Shown here piece after piece: positions 43,588-51,932 of a stretch of DNA of 64,000 nt (positions are counted from its first letter, which is position 1; every line of letters begins with the position of its first letter). Source of the stretch: an uncultured Thiotrichales bacterium (lineage in GTDB: Bacteria > Pseudomonadota > Gammaproteobacteria > CAIRSR01); NCBI GenBank assembly GCA_903881315.1, contig CAIRSR010000219.1:1-64000 (forward strand). Direction: 5' to 3'. A program made the translations under genes and the position numbers. Below the pieces are notes generated by a model. The model saw only the letters and a program-made list of their open reading frames with translations, was not told where the DNA came from and did not search any database.

Positions 43588-44679
43588 ATGTCTGACCTTC
43601 AGAAATCCCAAATAGAAACCGCACTAGCGGGCTATATCGACCCCTATCTCGGTAAGGATTTAGTATCCGCCAAGGCGATTCGGGAGATAACGATCACCGG
43701 CGACGCGGTAAAGCTCGCGGTGGTGCTTGGTTTTCCCGCCCTTGGTTACCACGCAACCCTCACAGAACACCTCACCCGCTGCGTCAAAACCATCGCGGGC
43801 GTTGCAACCGTAGACGTGGAGATTGTCACCAGCATCGTGGCGCACCGCGTTCAGAAGGGCGTCAATGCCATCAAGGGGGTCAAGAACATCATTGCCGTTG
43901 CCTCCGGTAAAGGCGGCGTCGGAAAATCGACCACAGCCGTCAATCTAGCGCTCGCCCTTGCCGCAGAAGGCGCAACTGTGGGCATCCTGGACGCAGACAT
44001 CTACGGCCCAAGCCAGCCGCGTATGCTAGGCACCAAGACCCGCCCAGAGTCACAGGATGGCAAAACCCTAGAACCCGTAATGAGCTATAACCTCCAGTCG
44101 ATGTCCATTGGCTATCTTATCGACGAGGAAACCCCCATGATCTGGCGCGGCCCGATGGTGACCCAAGCCCTAGAGCAGCTCCTCAAGGACACCAACTGGC
44201 ACGACCTGGACTATCTCGTGGTGGATCTACCCCCGGGCACTGGCGACACCCAACTCACCCTTGCCCAAAAGGTTCCGGTATCCGGCGCTATCATCGTCAC
44301 AACCCCGCAAGACATCGCCCTACTCGATGCCCGCAAGGGGCTCAAGATGTTCGAGAAGGTGGAGGTGCCGGTGCTCGGTATCGTCGAGAACATGAGCACA
44401 TACCTCTGCAGCCAGTGTGGCCATGAGGAGCACATCTTCGGCGAGGGGGGTGGTAAGCGCATGTCGGAGCAACACGGCGTAGATTTTATGGGGGCGCTAC
44501 CCTTGGACATCCGCATCCGTGAAGACGCTGACAGCGGCCATCCCACCATGGCGTCACAGCCCGATGGCCGCATCGCCGAGATCTACCGCGACATTGCTCG
44601 CCGCGCTGCCGCCAAGCTTTCCCTACAAGCGAAGAGCTATGCGGCCAAGTTCCCGAGTATCGTTATCCAAAACACCTAA
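43588..44679 (+). CDS. mrp: Iron-sulfur cluster carrier protein Mrp/ApbC
   Basis: A 363-residue Mrp/NBP35-type P-loop ATPase that binds and transfers a [4Fe-4S] cluster. N-terminal DUF59/MIP18-like domain (QIETALAGYIDPYLGKDL, quoted in part), deviant Walker A GKGGVGKSTTAVN at about 110-122, Switch I GILDADIYGPSQP, Walker B-like VVDLPPGTGDTQLTL, and the cluster-binding CxxC in YLCSQCGHEE. Complete. aroG follows 36 bases later. Confidence 0.97.
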   Translation: MSDLQKSQIETALAGYIDPYLGKDLVSAKAIREITITGDAVKLAVVLGFPALGYHATLTEHLTRCVKTIAGVATVDVEIVTSIVAHRVQKGVNAIKGVKNIIAVASGKGGVGKSTTAVNLALALAAEGATVGILDADIYGPSQPRMLGTKTRPESQDGKTLEPVMSYNLQSMSIGYLIDEETPMIWRGPMVTQALEQLLKDTNWHDLDYLVVDLPPGTGDTQLTLAQKVPVSGAIIVTTPQDIALLDARKGLKMFEKVEVPVLGIVENMSTYLCSQCGHEEHIFGEGGGKRMSEQHGVDFMGALPLDIRIREDADSGHPTMASQPDGRIAEIYRDIARRAAAKLSLQAKSYAAKFPSIVIQNT

Positions 44680-44715
44680 ACGACCGCCATAGACCCTATC
44701 CAGCCTACACAAGCC

Positions 44716-45789
44716 ATGCTCTACAAGACAGACGATTTGCGCATAAAATCGATCCAGGAGGTGATCCCTCCTGCCGTGCTTCACAAGGAATACCCGGTCT
44801 CCGAGAGGGCATCAGAGGTTGTCTACGGGACTCGTAGCGCCATCCATGCCGTATTGCAAGAAACCGATGACCGAATGGTGGTAATCACCGGGCCATGCTC
44901 GATTCACGACCCCGTTGCGGCACGAGATTATGCGAACCGACTCAAGGAATACGTTGAGTCGCTACGCCAAGATCTCATCATCGTGATGCGCGTCTATTTT
45001 GAGAAACCACGTACTACGGTAGGCTGGAAGGGACTCATCAATGACCCCTACCTGGACGGCAGTTTCCGCATTAACGATGGTCTGCGCCTCGCCCGTCGGC
45101 TCCTTTGCGACTTAGCAGAGCTTGGGGTGCCCGCTGCCACGGAGTACCTAGACCTCATCAGCCCCCAATACGTCGCTGATCTGATTAGTTGGGGGGCCAT
45201 CGGCGCACGCACGACAGAAAGCCAGGCGCATCGCGAACTGGCCTCAGGACTGTCCTGTCCGGTGGGCTTTAAGAATGGCACGAACGGCGACCTGCAGATT
45301 GCCATTGATGCGATCTGCTCAGCGACCCGGGCCCACTCCTTTATGTCCCTCACCAAAGAAGGACACTCGGCCATCTTCGCCACAGCCGGCAATAACGACT
45401 GCCACCTCATCTTGCGTGGCGGAAAACTCCCCAATTACGACGACGCCAGTATTCAACAGGCCGCCGAGGGATTACGCAAGGCGCAGTTACCGGTTCGGAT
45501 TATGGTCGATTGCAGCCACGCCAATAGCGCCAAACAACCCGCTCGTCAGCGGGATGTATGCAGGGACGTAGCCCGTCAGGTGGCACACGGCAATCGCGGC
45601 ATCTTCGGCGTGATGCTAGAGAGCCATCTGGTGGAGGGCCGCCAGAATCAACACCCCGATCAACCCCTGGTGTACGGCCAGAGTATTACCGATGCCTGCC
45701 TCGCGTGGCACGACACAACCGAATTGCTAGAAGAACTTGCCGCTGCGGTACGCGCCCGTCGCACGAAGATCAAGCCAAATGCCCAATAG
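44716..45789 (+). CDS. 3-deoxy-7-phosphoheptulonate synthase (class I DAHP synthase)
   Basis: A 357-residue AroFGH-type DAHP synthase, the first enzyme of the shikimate pathway (PEP + erythrose 4-phosphate). Motifs: ITGPCSIHDPVAA (PEP-binding), MRVYFEKPRTTVGWKGLIND, EYLDLISPQY, IGARTTESQAHRELASGLS, GFKNGTNGDLQ and CSHANSAKQP with metal-binding residues. Which of the AroF/G/H isozymes (Tyr, Phe or Trp regulated) cannot be told from sequence by eye, so no symbol is given. Confidence 0.96.
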   Translation: MLYKTDDLRIKSIQEVIPPAVLHKEYPVSERASEVVYGTRSAIHAVLQETDDRMVVITGPCSIHDPVAARDYANRLKEYVESLRQDLIIVMRVYFEKPRTTVGWKGLINDPYLDGSFRINDGLRLARRLLCDLAELGVPAATEYLDLISPQYVADLISWGAIGARTTESQAHRELASGLSCPVGFKNGTNGDLQIAIDAICSATRAHSFMSLTKEGHSAIFATAGNNDCHLILRGGKLPNYDDASIQQAAEGLRKAQLPVRIMVDCSHANSAKQPARQRDVCRDVARQVAHGNRGIFGVMLESHLVEGRQNQHPDQPLVYGQSITDACLAWHDTTELLEELAAAVRARRTKIKPNAQ

Positions 45790-45862
45790 CCACCAACGTA
45801 AACCAACTCCCCCAACGGGGTAGGAGCCATCACGAACGCATCCCACCCGTGGAGACATACCC

Positions 45863-46204
45863 GTGCGGTTTTTAATAGCGATAATGGTCTCGTTCTGGCT
45901 CGCGGCCTGTGCCTCGGATATTGGCAACGGCACAGACAACACAGAGCCCCAAACCAATGCGGTCTGCACCACCAACACGACCTGGTTTGATTTTGATAAG
46001 AGCGTACACTTTCTTGGAACCGCACTGGTGGGTGGGGCCATCGCCGCCTATAGCAGCAACTTCTTGGTTGGCGTTGGCGCAGGCATTGCGGTTGGTGCCG
46101 CACGGGAGATATGGAAAGTCTACTACGGTGGGCAATGCGAATTATCGAGTATTACCCTCGATATTGTCGGAACCCTCGTCGGTGCATCCCTCGGAGCGCA
46201 CTAG
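45863..46204 (+). CDS. Small predicted lipoprotein with glycine-rich helices
   Basis: A 113-residue protein with a lipoprotein signal: MRFLIAIMVSFWLAACASD, lipobox LAAC at residues 13-16. The mature part has a hydrophobic Gly/Ala-rich region (HFLGTALVGGAIAAYSSNFL, then VGVGAGIAVGAAREIWK) that resembles the DUF2279/YfiM-like pattern of small lipoproteins, but I am not certain of the family. It would be lipidated by Lgt (28523-29329). Confidence 0.7.
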   Translation: MRFLIAIMVSFWLAACASDIGNGTDNTEPQTNAVCTTNTTWFDFDKSVHFLGTALVGGAIAAYSSNFLVGVGAGIAVGAAREIWKVYYGGQCELSSITLDIVGTLVGASLGAH

Positions 46205-46505
46205 TCTTGCGCGGTGGCATCTTCCGCCATTACCAAGATGAGCCTCCCAATCCGCTTGACGACGATCAGGCGGGAAGAAGCGTTCAATCGGCGAGCCAGC
46301 AACAACGGTTCTGCGATTCACGCCACTTCGCCCAAACAATAATTTCACTTGTCAGCGGCATGTTCTTCCACAAGACCTCACCATGCCCAATCGGGGAAAT
46401 AGCAATGATCGACACTAGGTCGATCGTCTCGTTGATGAGATACCGACAACGCATAGTGCGTCAATCGGAACCAGACATCTATCCAAGAGCACCCAAAAGG
46501 CCCAC
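46205..46505. other. Intergenic region without a convincing gene, contains a perfect inverted repeat
   Basis: About 300 bases with no frame that shows family resemblance. GATCGAC (46407-46413) and GTCGATC (46419-46425) form a perfect 7-bp stem with loop ACTAG, 81 bases before the next start. Open frames on both strands are arginine-rich shadows without Shine-Dalgarno sites. Confidence 0.5.
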
Positions 46506-46715
46506 ATGACCAACCACCCGAAGGTAGACCACTGCGTTGAGGCCCTGTGCAGACACGGTTGCCGTGCGGTACGGGGCTACATTGCCGCGTTACAGACGGG
46601 GCAGGAACTACCAGAAGCCTCCCGCCTAGATGCCCAGGAACGCATCCTGCTACAACAAGAGCTTCAGGCAATTATGGCGGTATACGAGGGTGCCAATTCG
46701 TCATGCCCGTTGTGA
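46506..46715 (+). CDS. Conserved small cytoplasmic protein of unknown function
   Basis: A 69-residue protein (MTNHPKVDHCVEALCRHGC, GYIAALQTGQELPE, LLQQELQAIMAVYEG) with four Cys residues. The pattern VDHCVEALCxxGCxxV is familiar from small proteins of Chromatiales-type genomes, but no function is known. It could bind metal through the C-x4-C-x3-C cluster (Cys10, Cys15, Cys19). It is convergent with sixA with a gap of 26 bases. Confidence 0.68.
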   Translation: MTNHPKVDHCVEALCRHGCRAVRGYIAALQTGQELPEASRLDAQERILLQQELQAIMAVYEGANSSCPL

Positions 46716-46741
46716 ATCAGCGCACAACCTCAATAGCCAAC

Positions 46742-47242
46742 CTACACCACAACCAACAGATCATCGGGCCGATAGAAGAATTCCAGCGTACCCTCCCCCG
46801 GACGAGGAATGCTCGGGAACGACACGCTGAGCAAAGCCCCCTTACGAAACCTCACCGCAGCGCCTACCGTAGTCCCAAGGAACAACCCGGCCAACAACCC
46901 CAGATCTGGCGCGTGACCCACCAACATCACCACCTCACTCGGGGAAGACGTGGCCAGCAATTCCAGCACAGCCTCGGGAGAATAACCAACACCTAGGGCG
47001 TTGCTATGCACCAATACCCTCTCGCAGCCCAATGCAACAGCGGTAATCTCGGCGGTTTGACGCGCCCGCACACGGGGACTGGTGATGATCCGATCGGGGC
47101 GCACTCCCATCGCGTAGAATGCCTTGGCAACCTTGCGCTGCCGCTTAATCCCTATATCCGTGAGCGGACGCTTATCATCATCAGGATAGACCAGTGGATC
47201 CGGTTTTTCCGCTTGGGCATGACGTAGTAACAGTAGATTCAT
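46742..47242 (-). CDS. sixA: Phosphohistidine phosphatase SixA
   Basis: A 166-residue histidine phosphatase-family protein. It has the RHG-type motif LLLLRHAQAEKPDP with catalytic His, the RPDRIITSPRVRARQTAEI segment and VVMLVGHAPDLGLLAGLF with the second active-site His. SixA removes phosphate from phosphohistidine, e.g. in HPt domains such as ArcB or the PTS. The window contains several histidine kinases that could be targets. Starts with ATG at 47242, divergent from the sigma-54 activator gene. Confidence 0.92.
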   Translation of the reverse strand: MNLLLLRHAQAEKPDPLVYPDDDKRPLTDIGIKRQRKVAKAFYAMGVRPDRIITSPRVRARQTAEITAVALGCERVLVHSNALGVGYSPEAVLELLATSSPSEVVMLVGHAPDLGLLAGLFLGTTVGAAVRFRKGALLSVSFPSIPRPGEGTLEFFYRPDDLLVVV

Positions 47243-47413
47243 AGTATTCTGCGCCTTTACTGTTTATGCTATTGTTTAGGTATTGGTTTCGTTTACCCTA
47301 TAAGACGTTGCCTTTCCCAAAAACCATTCCACAGCATCATAACGCACAGCACATCCACGCTCTTCCTACCGTGTAGGCAGCCCCTCCCGAACCGACATGC
47401 GATTGATTCTATC

Positions 47414-48787
47414 ATGACGGATAAACCTCTAGCGCTCGTCGTCGATGACGAGCCGGACATCCTTGAGCTGCTGGAAATCACCCTAGAACGCATGGGCATA
47501 GAGACCTGCACCGCCACCAACCTGAGTACAGCCAAGGCAACCCTTGGGCGCCGTGCAGTAGACCTCTGCATTACCGATCTCCGTCTGCCGGATGGTGATG
47601 GTACAGAGCTGGTAGAACATATCCAGCGACTCTATCCAACTATCCCGGTGGCGGTCATCACCGCCCACGGCAATATGGAAACTGCGATACGTGCTCTCAA
47701 GGGCGGTGCCTTCGATTTCGTTTCCAAACCCCTTGACCTCCAGATCTTGCGCAATCTGGTGACCACCGCACTACAGACCTCAAAGCGCCCCGTCGGAGAA
47801 CAACCGCGAACCCGCTACCTACTACTGGGCGACTCCAGCGCCATGCGGATAGTGCGCGCCATGATTACCAAGGTTGCACGCAGCCAAGCCCCGGTACATA
47901 TCAGCGGGGAGTCTGGCACTGGCAAAGAACTGGTGGCGCGTCGCATCCACGAACAGGGGCCTCGCAATGAGCACCCGTTTGTGCCCGTCAATTGCGGCGC
48001 GATCCCCGCCGAACTCATGGAAAGCGAGTTATTCGGTCATCGCAAAGGTGCCTTCAGCGGCGCTGTCACCGAACACGCAGGGTTATTCCAAGCCGCTGCC
48101 GGCGGGACGCTCTTCTTAGACGAGATAGCCGATCTCCCGCTCGCCATGCAGGTCAAACTGTTGCGCGCCATCCAAGAGAAGGCGATCCGTCCGGTCGGCG
48201 CATCCCGCGAGATACCAGTGGATGTGCGCATTCTTTCCGCAACCCACAAGGATCTCGCCGCGCTGGTGCAAACCGGCAGCTTCCGCAAAGATCTCTACTA
48301 TCGGGTCAATGTCATCGAACTAAACGTCCCACCCCTGCGCGAACGGCGTGAAGACATCCCCATGCTGGTAGAGCATTGCCTCGATCGATGTGCCGCAATG
48401 TCAGGACTCACTGTACCACGGATCTCCAACGCCGCACTCAATACCCTATTACATTACTCTTTCCAAGGGAATGTGCGTGAACTTGAGAATATCCTAGAGC
48501 GTGCGCTAACCCTGTGCGAAGGGGACAGTATCAAACCAAGTGATCTCTTGTTGCCAGAAACAACAGACACACCACGCGCGTCCCTCCCCACCGAGAACAC
48601 CACGCCAATCACAGCAGCACCAGCCGCAACCGAGGGTTCGCTCGACCCACTCCTCGACACCATCGAACGAGAGACCATCCTGAAGGCGCTGGAACAAACC
48701 CGCTGGAATCGCACTGCCGCAGCAAAGTCACTCGGCATCAGTTTTCGCGCCCTGCGCTACCGCCTAAAGAAGCTCGGCTTAGAATAA
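47414..48787 (+). CDS. Sigma-54-dependent response regulator, PilR/NtrC type
   Basis: A 457-residue enhancer-binding protein. Receiver: LVVDDEPDILELLEI, phospho-Asp in LCITDLRLPDGDG at about 55, Lys in FDFVSKPLD. AAA+ domain: Walker A GESGTGKELVARRIH, the sigma-54 contact motif GAFSGA in HRKGAFSGAVTEH, Walker B GGTLFLDEIADLP, and arginine-finger region. C-terminal Fis-type HTH: WNRTAAAKSLGISFRALRYR. The overall layout and the QTSKRPVGEQPRTRYLLLGD linker are PilR-like, and pilA in this window has a sigma-54 promoter. No PilS-type membrane kinase lies upstream, where it is usually found, so the assignment to pilus control is inference. Confidence 0.92.
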   Translation: MTDKPLALVVDDEPDILELLEITLERMGIETCTATNLSTAKATLGRRAVDLCITDLRLPDGDGTELVEHIQRLYPTIPVAVITAHGNMETAIRALKGGAFDFVSKPLDLQILRNLVTTALQTSKRPVGEQPRTRYLLLGDSSAMRIVRAMITKVARSQAPVHISGESGTGKELVARRIHEQGPRNEHPFVPVNCGAIPAELMESELFGHRKGAFSGAVTEHAGLFQAAAGGTLFLDEIADLPLAMQVKLLRAIQEKAIRPVGASREIPVDVRILSATHKDLAALVQTGSFRKDLYYRVNVIELNVPPLRERREDIPMLVEHCLDRCAAMSGLTVPRISNAALNTLLHYSFQGNVRELENILERALTLCEGDSIKPSDLLLPETTDTPRASLPTENTTPITAAPAATEGSLDPLLDTIERETILKALEQTRWNRTAAAKSLGISFRALRYRLKKLGLE

Positions 48788-48910
48788 TCCACAATCCGTT
48801 CTCCCAATACGACAGGAAATTGACCGCATCCATTCCAATCTCCTCTAACTTCCCATAGAATGGACGACCTTCACCGTTCTTTTCGCTTAGATAAGGGTTC
48901 AAGATTAGAG

Positions 48911-49177
48911 ATGGTTACTATCCGTTTTTCTCGTACTGGAATGCTCAAACGCCCGTTTTATCATATCGTTGTCACCGACAGCCGGAACCGTCGTGATGGC
49001 CGCTACATTGAGCGCGTAGGGTTTTTCAACCCCATCGCGGTCGGTGCAGACGTGCCTGTCTCGGTAAAGCTCGACCGTGTGGACTACTGGCTATCTAAGG
49101 GAGCACAGACCTCAGCAGCCGTCTATAACCTGCTGAAGGACTACCGCAAACTGCAAGCTGGTAGTATGGCTGCCTGA
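48911..49177 (+). CDS. rpsP: 30S ribosomal protein S16
   Basis: An 88-residue S16 (E. coli 82 aa): [52 protein letters not shown] chose the ATG at 48911 because it aligns with the family N-terminus; the frame is open for 17 more codons upstream. First gene of the conserved rpsP-rimM-trmD-rplS operon. Confidence 0.97.
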   Translation: MVTIRFSRTGMLKRPFYHIVVTDSRNRRDGRYIERVGFFNPIAVGADVPVSVKLDRVDYWLSKGAQTSAAVYNLLKDYRKLQAGSMAA

Positions 49178-49192
49178 TCTTGCCCCCCAAGC

Positions 49193-49705
49193 ATGGGTAA
49201 CGAGGGTGAGCAGCATGTCGTGGTAGGGCGCGTTGTCGGCGTCTTTGGGGTACGTGGCTGGGTCAAGGTGCAATCCTATACCCAACCCCGAGAGAATCTC
49301 CTGAACTACCAACCCTGGCTGCTGGTCAGCCCCGGTTTCGCCCATGAGCGGGCGTTGTTGGCCAGTCGGTTTAGCAATAAGGGGCTCTTGGCGTTGCTCG
49401 CTGGTTGCAGCGACCCCACAACGGCGCTTCCTTTGGTCGGTTGCGAAATCGCTGTGCCGCGTGGGGTATTTCCCGCCCCCGAGGCAGGCGAGTACTACTG
49501 GACTGACTTAGTAGGGCTGCAGGTCGTCACCTTGCAGGGCGTGGCACTCGGGCAGGTGGTGAATCTTCTGGAAACTGGGGCCAATGACGTACTGGTCGTC
49601 CAGGGTGAGCGGGAGCGGCTCATCCCCTACCTCCCAGAACAGGTGGTGCATGAAGTCGATCTGGCTGGTGGGCGTCTCGTGGTAGATTGGGATCCGGAGT
49701 TTTAA
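49193..49705 (+). CDS. rimM: Ribosome maturation factor RimM
   Basis: A 170-residue RimM, which binds S19 and helps mature the 30S head. N-terminal domain: [21 protein letters not shown] (quoted around the GxxGxxGxxV pattern); PRC-barrel domain: [47 protein letters not shown]. It starts 15 bases after rpsP. Confidence 0.96.
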   Translation: MGNEGEQHVVVGRVVGVFGVRGWVKVQSYTQPRENLLNYQPWLLVSPGFAHERALLASRFSNKGLLALLAGCSDPTTALPLVGCEIAVPRGVFPAPEAGEYYWTDLVGLQVVTLQGVALGQVVNLLETGANDVLVVQGERERLIPYLPEQVVHEVDLAGGRLVVDWDPEF

Positions 49706-49709
49706 TGCT

Positions 49710-50429
49710 GTGCATCTCAGTGTCGTCACTCTCTTCCCCGAGATGTTTGATGCCTTACACTACGGTATCACCGGGCGGGCGTTGCGCACAGAGGCATTGT
49801 CTCTTGACCTCTGGAACCCACGCGACTACACCTCCGACCGCCACCGTACGGTAGACGACCGTCCCTACGGCGGCGGCCCAGGCATGGTCATGAAGATACA
49901 ACCCCTTGCGGACGCCGTATGCGCTGCACGGGTAGCGATGGGCGGCACGGCTCCGGTGGTATATCTCTCACCCCAGGGGCGACCACTAACCCAAGCCCTA
50001 TTGGCTGGACTCGCCGCGCAACCGACGCTTATCTTGATCGCGGGTCGCTACGAGGGCGTGGACGAGCGTTTTATTGAGGCAGAGGTAGATTGGGAATTGT
50101 CGATCGGTGACTATGTGCTGAGTGGCGGTGAACTGGCGGCAATGGTGGTGATCGATGGCCTAACACGCCTCCTCCCAGGCGTCTTAGGTCACCCAGCGTC
50201 GGCGGCGCAAGACTCTTTTGTGCATGGTCTACTCGATCATCCCCACTACACTCGCCCAGAGGTATACGCCGGGCAACCGGTACCGAGCATCCTGCTGTCG
50301 GGCGACCATGAGGCGATCCGACGCTGGCGTCTTAGCCGTGCGCTGTACCGAACTCGCGAGCGCCGCCCGGATCTGTGGGCCGAGCTTGAGTTGAGTAACG
50401 AACAACGAGCCTTATTAGAAAACACTTAA
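49710..50429 (+). CDS. trmD: tRNA (guanine-N1)-methyltransferase TrmD
   Basis: A 239-residue SPOUT methyltransferase that makes m1G37 in CCN/CUN/CGG tRNAs, preventing +1 frameshifts. Knotted SAM site: [11 protein letters not shown] and [14 protein letters not shown], then [20 protein letters not shown]-terminal [20 protein letters not shown]. Start is GTG 49710, only 4 bases after the rimM stop. It reads the same CUG-class tRNAs as the tRNA-Leu(CAG) gene in this window. Confidence 0.97.
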   Translation: MHLSVVTLFPEMFDALHYGITGRALRTEALSLDLWNPRDYTSDRHRTVDDRPYGGGPGMVMKIQPLADAVCAARVAMGGTAPVVYLSPQGRPLTQALLAGLAAQPTLILIAGRYEGVDERFIEAEVDWELSIGDYVLSGGELAAMVVIDGLTRLLPGVLGHPASAAQDSFVHGLLDHPHYTRPEVYAGQPVPSILLSGDHEAIRRWRLSRALYRTRERRPDLWAELELSNEQRALLENT

Positions 50430-50459
50430 ATTCCTATACCCATTGTGATGGAGCTTCAA

Positions 50460-50804
50460 ATGAGTACTCTTCTACAACAAGTCGAAGCCGAGCAGATGAC
50501 GCGCCCTATCCCTGATTTTCGCCCGGGCGATACGGTGGTCGTCCAAACCCGCGTCAAGGAAGGTGAACGCGAGCGTTTGCAGGCCTTCGAGGGCGTGGTC
50601 ATTGCCCGCCGCAATCGCGGCCTTGGCTCTTCCTTCATCGTGCGCAAGATGTCTCACGGCGAGGGCGTAGAGCGCACCTTCCAGACCTACAGCCCCACCA
50701 CCGCCGAGATCCTCATCAAGCGCCGTGGTGCGGTGCGTCGCGCCAAGCTCTATTATCTGCGCGAGCGGAGTGGTAAGTCGGCCCGTATCAAGGAAAAGCT
50801 GTAA
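50460..50804 (+). CDS. rplS: 50S ribosomal protein L19
   Basis: A 114-residue L19 (E. coli 115 aa): [74 protein letters not shown]. The ATG at 50460 has GGAG at 6 bases and matches the family start; upstream GTG/ATG codons at 50445-50448 lie in the same frame. Last gene of the ribosomal operon. Confidence 0.97.
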   Translation: MSTLLQQVEAEQMTRPIPDFRPGDTVVVQTRVKEGERERLQAFEGVVIARRNRGLGSSFIVRKMSHGEGVERTFQTYSPTTAEILIKRRGAVRRAKLYYLRERSGKSARIKEKL

Positions 50805-50813
50805 GAAGACGCC

Positions 50814-50859
50814 CGCCCGTTCCTCCCTTGCGATCACAAGACGATGGCGAGGACGGGCG
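50814..50859. repeat. Large imperfect hairpin between rplS and rpfE
   Basis: CGCCCGTTCCTC (50814-50825) pairs with GAGGACGGGCG (50849-50859) with one bulged T; the loop itself contains a CTTG/CAAG mini-stem. It begins 10 bases after the rplS stop. There is no U-tract, so it may be a processing or stability element ending the ribosomal operon mRNA rather than an intrinsic terminator. Confidence 0.55.
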
Positions 50860-50876
50860 CGACCGAGACCAGGGCT

Positions 50877-51932
50877 ATGCCCGTCACTAACCTGACGTTG
50901 GTGGTTCCGGAACTGCTGCGCGAGACTTCTGTCCGCCTTCCCGCCCTAGAGCGCCTCCTGGCTCGCTCGGATCCACTCCCCTGCGCCGTCGCGGAGGGGG
51001 GTGTCGTCCCCCTGCTCTTCCAGATCTTTGGGATTGCATCGGATCCGCTGCCGATCGCGGCGGTTACTCGTGCCTTTGATAGCCAAGACCCGACACCGGG
51101 CTGGTGGCTGCGCGCCGACCCGGTTCATCTACAGATCAACCAGTCCACGGTGCGGCTGTTCGACCAGCGGGTACTCCGCCTCGCAGCCAACGAGGCCGAG
51201 CGCCTCGCGGCAGAGGTCTCGGCAACAGACCATCCTCCGCCCTCTTCACAACAAGATTTTCGTTTGGAAGCGCTTCACCCCACGCGCTGGTACCTGCCAC
51301 TCGCAACACCCGCCCACATCCAAACGTCGCGTTTGGCCACAGTGCATGGCCAGGACATCCGCCACTATCTACCCGAAGGCAAAGACGGCAAGGCCTGGCA
51401 GCGGTGGTTGAATCACTGCCAGATCCTCCTGCACAACAGCCCCGTCAACGCGGAACGCGAGGCCCGAGGTGAAGCGCCGATAAACAGCGTGTGGCTCTGG
51501 GGCGAGGGGGAGACCCCGAACGTCATCAAGGGCACATTCAGCCACGTCTGGAGCGATGAACCCCTAGCGCTAGGACTGGCCCTCCTCGCGAAGACCCCCT
51601 ACGACGCACAGCCCGAGAACGCAGAGGATTGGCTTTATCAAACCAGCCGTCGTTCGACCGGAAAAGACCTGGTCGTATTACAAGATCTGCTGGATCTGTC
51701 CGAGGCCGCACCGTCCATCAACCCCGCCGAGGATTGGCAAAGCGCACTGAACCGCCTTGAGCAAACGTGGTTCGCCCCCTTGCTCGCCGCCCTGCAAACG
51801 GAAACACTGGCGAGCCTGACCCTGTATCCCTGCCCTGCCCCACCACGCACCATCACCGGGACACAGCTCCGGCGGCGCTGGTGGCGTCGTGGTCGAGCAT
51901 TGGGGGGTTATGTGGTAAAGGTTGCCCTATAG
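50877..51932 (+). CDS. RpfE-type regulatory protein (phosphoglycerate mutase-like, COG4255)
   Basis: A 351-residue protein of the family annotated as RpfE in Xanthomonas (within the rpf quorum region) and loosely related to cofactor-independent phosphoglycerate mutases. Recognisable segments: LTLVVPELLRETSVRLPALE, PGWWLRADPVHLQ, RWYLPL, GKAWQRWLNHCQILLHNSPVN, SVWLWGEG and CPAPPRTITGTQLRRRWWRR. Molecular function is unknown. The ATG at 50877 begins the conserved part; an ATG at 50844 lies inside the hairpin arm. Its TAG stop is one half of a CTATAG palindrome whose other half is the stop of the convergent gene. Confidence 0.82.
   Translation: MPVTNLTLVVPELLRETSVRLPALERLLARSDPLPCAVAEGGVVPLLFQIFGIASDPLPIAAVTRAFDSQDPTPGWWLRADPVHLQINQSTVRLFDQRVLRLAANEAERLAAEVSATDHPPPSSQQDFRLEALHPTRWYLPLATPAHIQTSRLATVHGQDIRHYLPEGKDGKAWQRWLNHCQILLHNSPVNAEREARGEAPINSVWLWGEGETPNVIKGTFSHVWSDEPLALGLALLAKTPYDAQPENAEDWLYQTSRRSTGKDLVVLQDLLDLSEAAPSINPAEDWQSALNRLEQTWFAPLLAALQTETLASLTLYPCPAPPRTITGTQLRRRWWRRGRALGGYVVKVAL

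Noticed and set aside
46205-46505. Candidate small genes in the gap before 46506
   Set aside because: Open frames are Arg-rich, lack ribosome binding sites and resemble no family.
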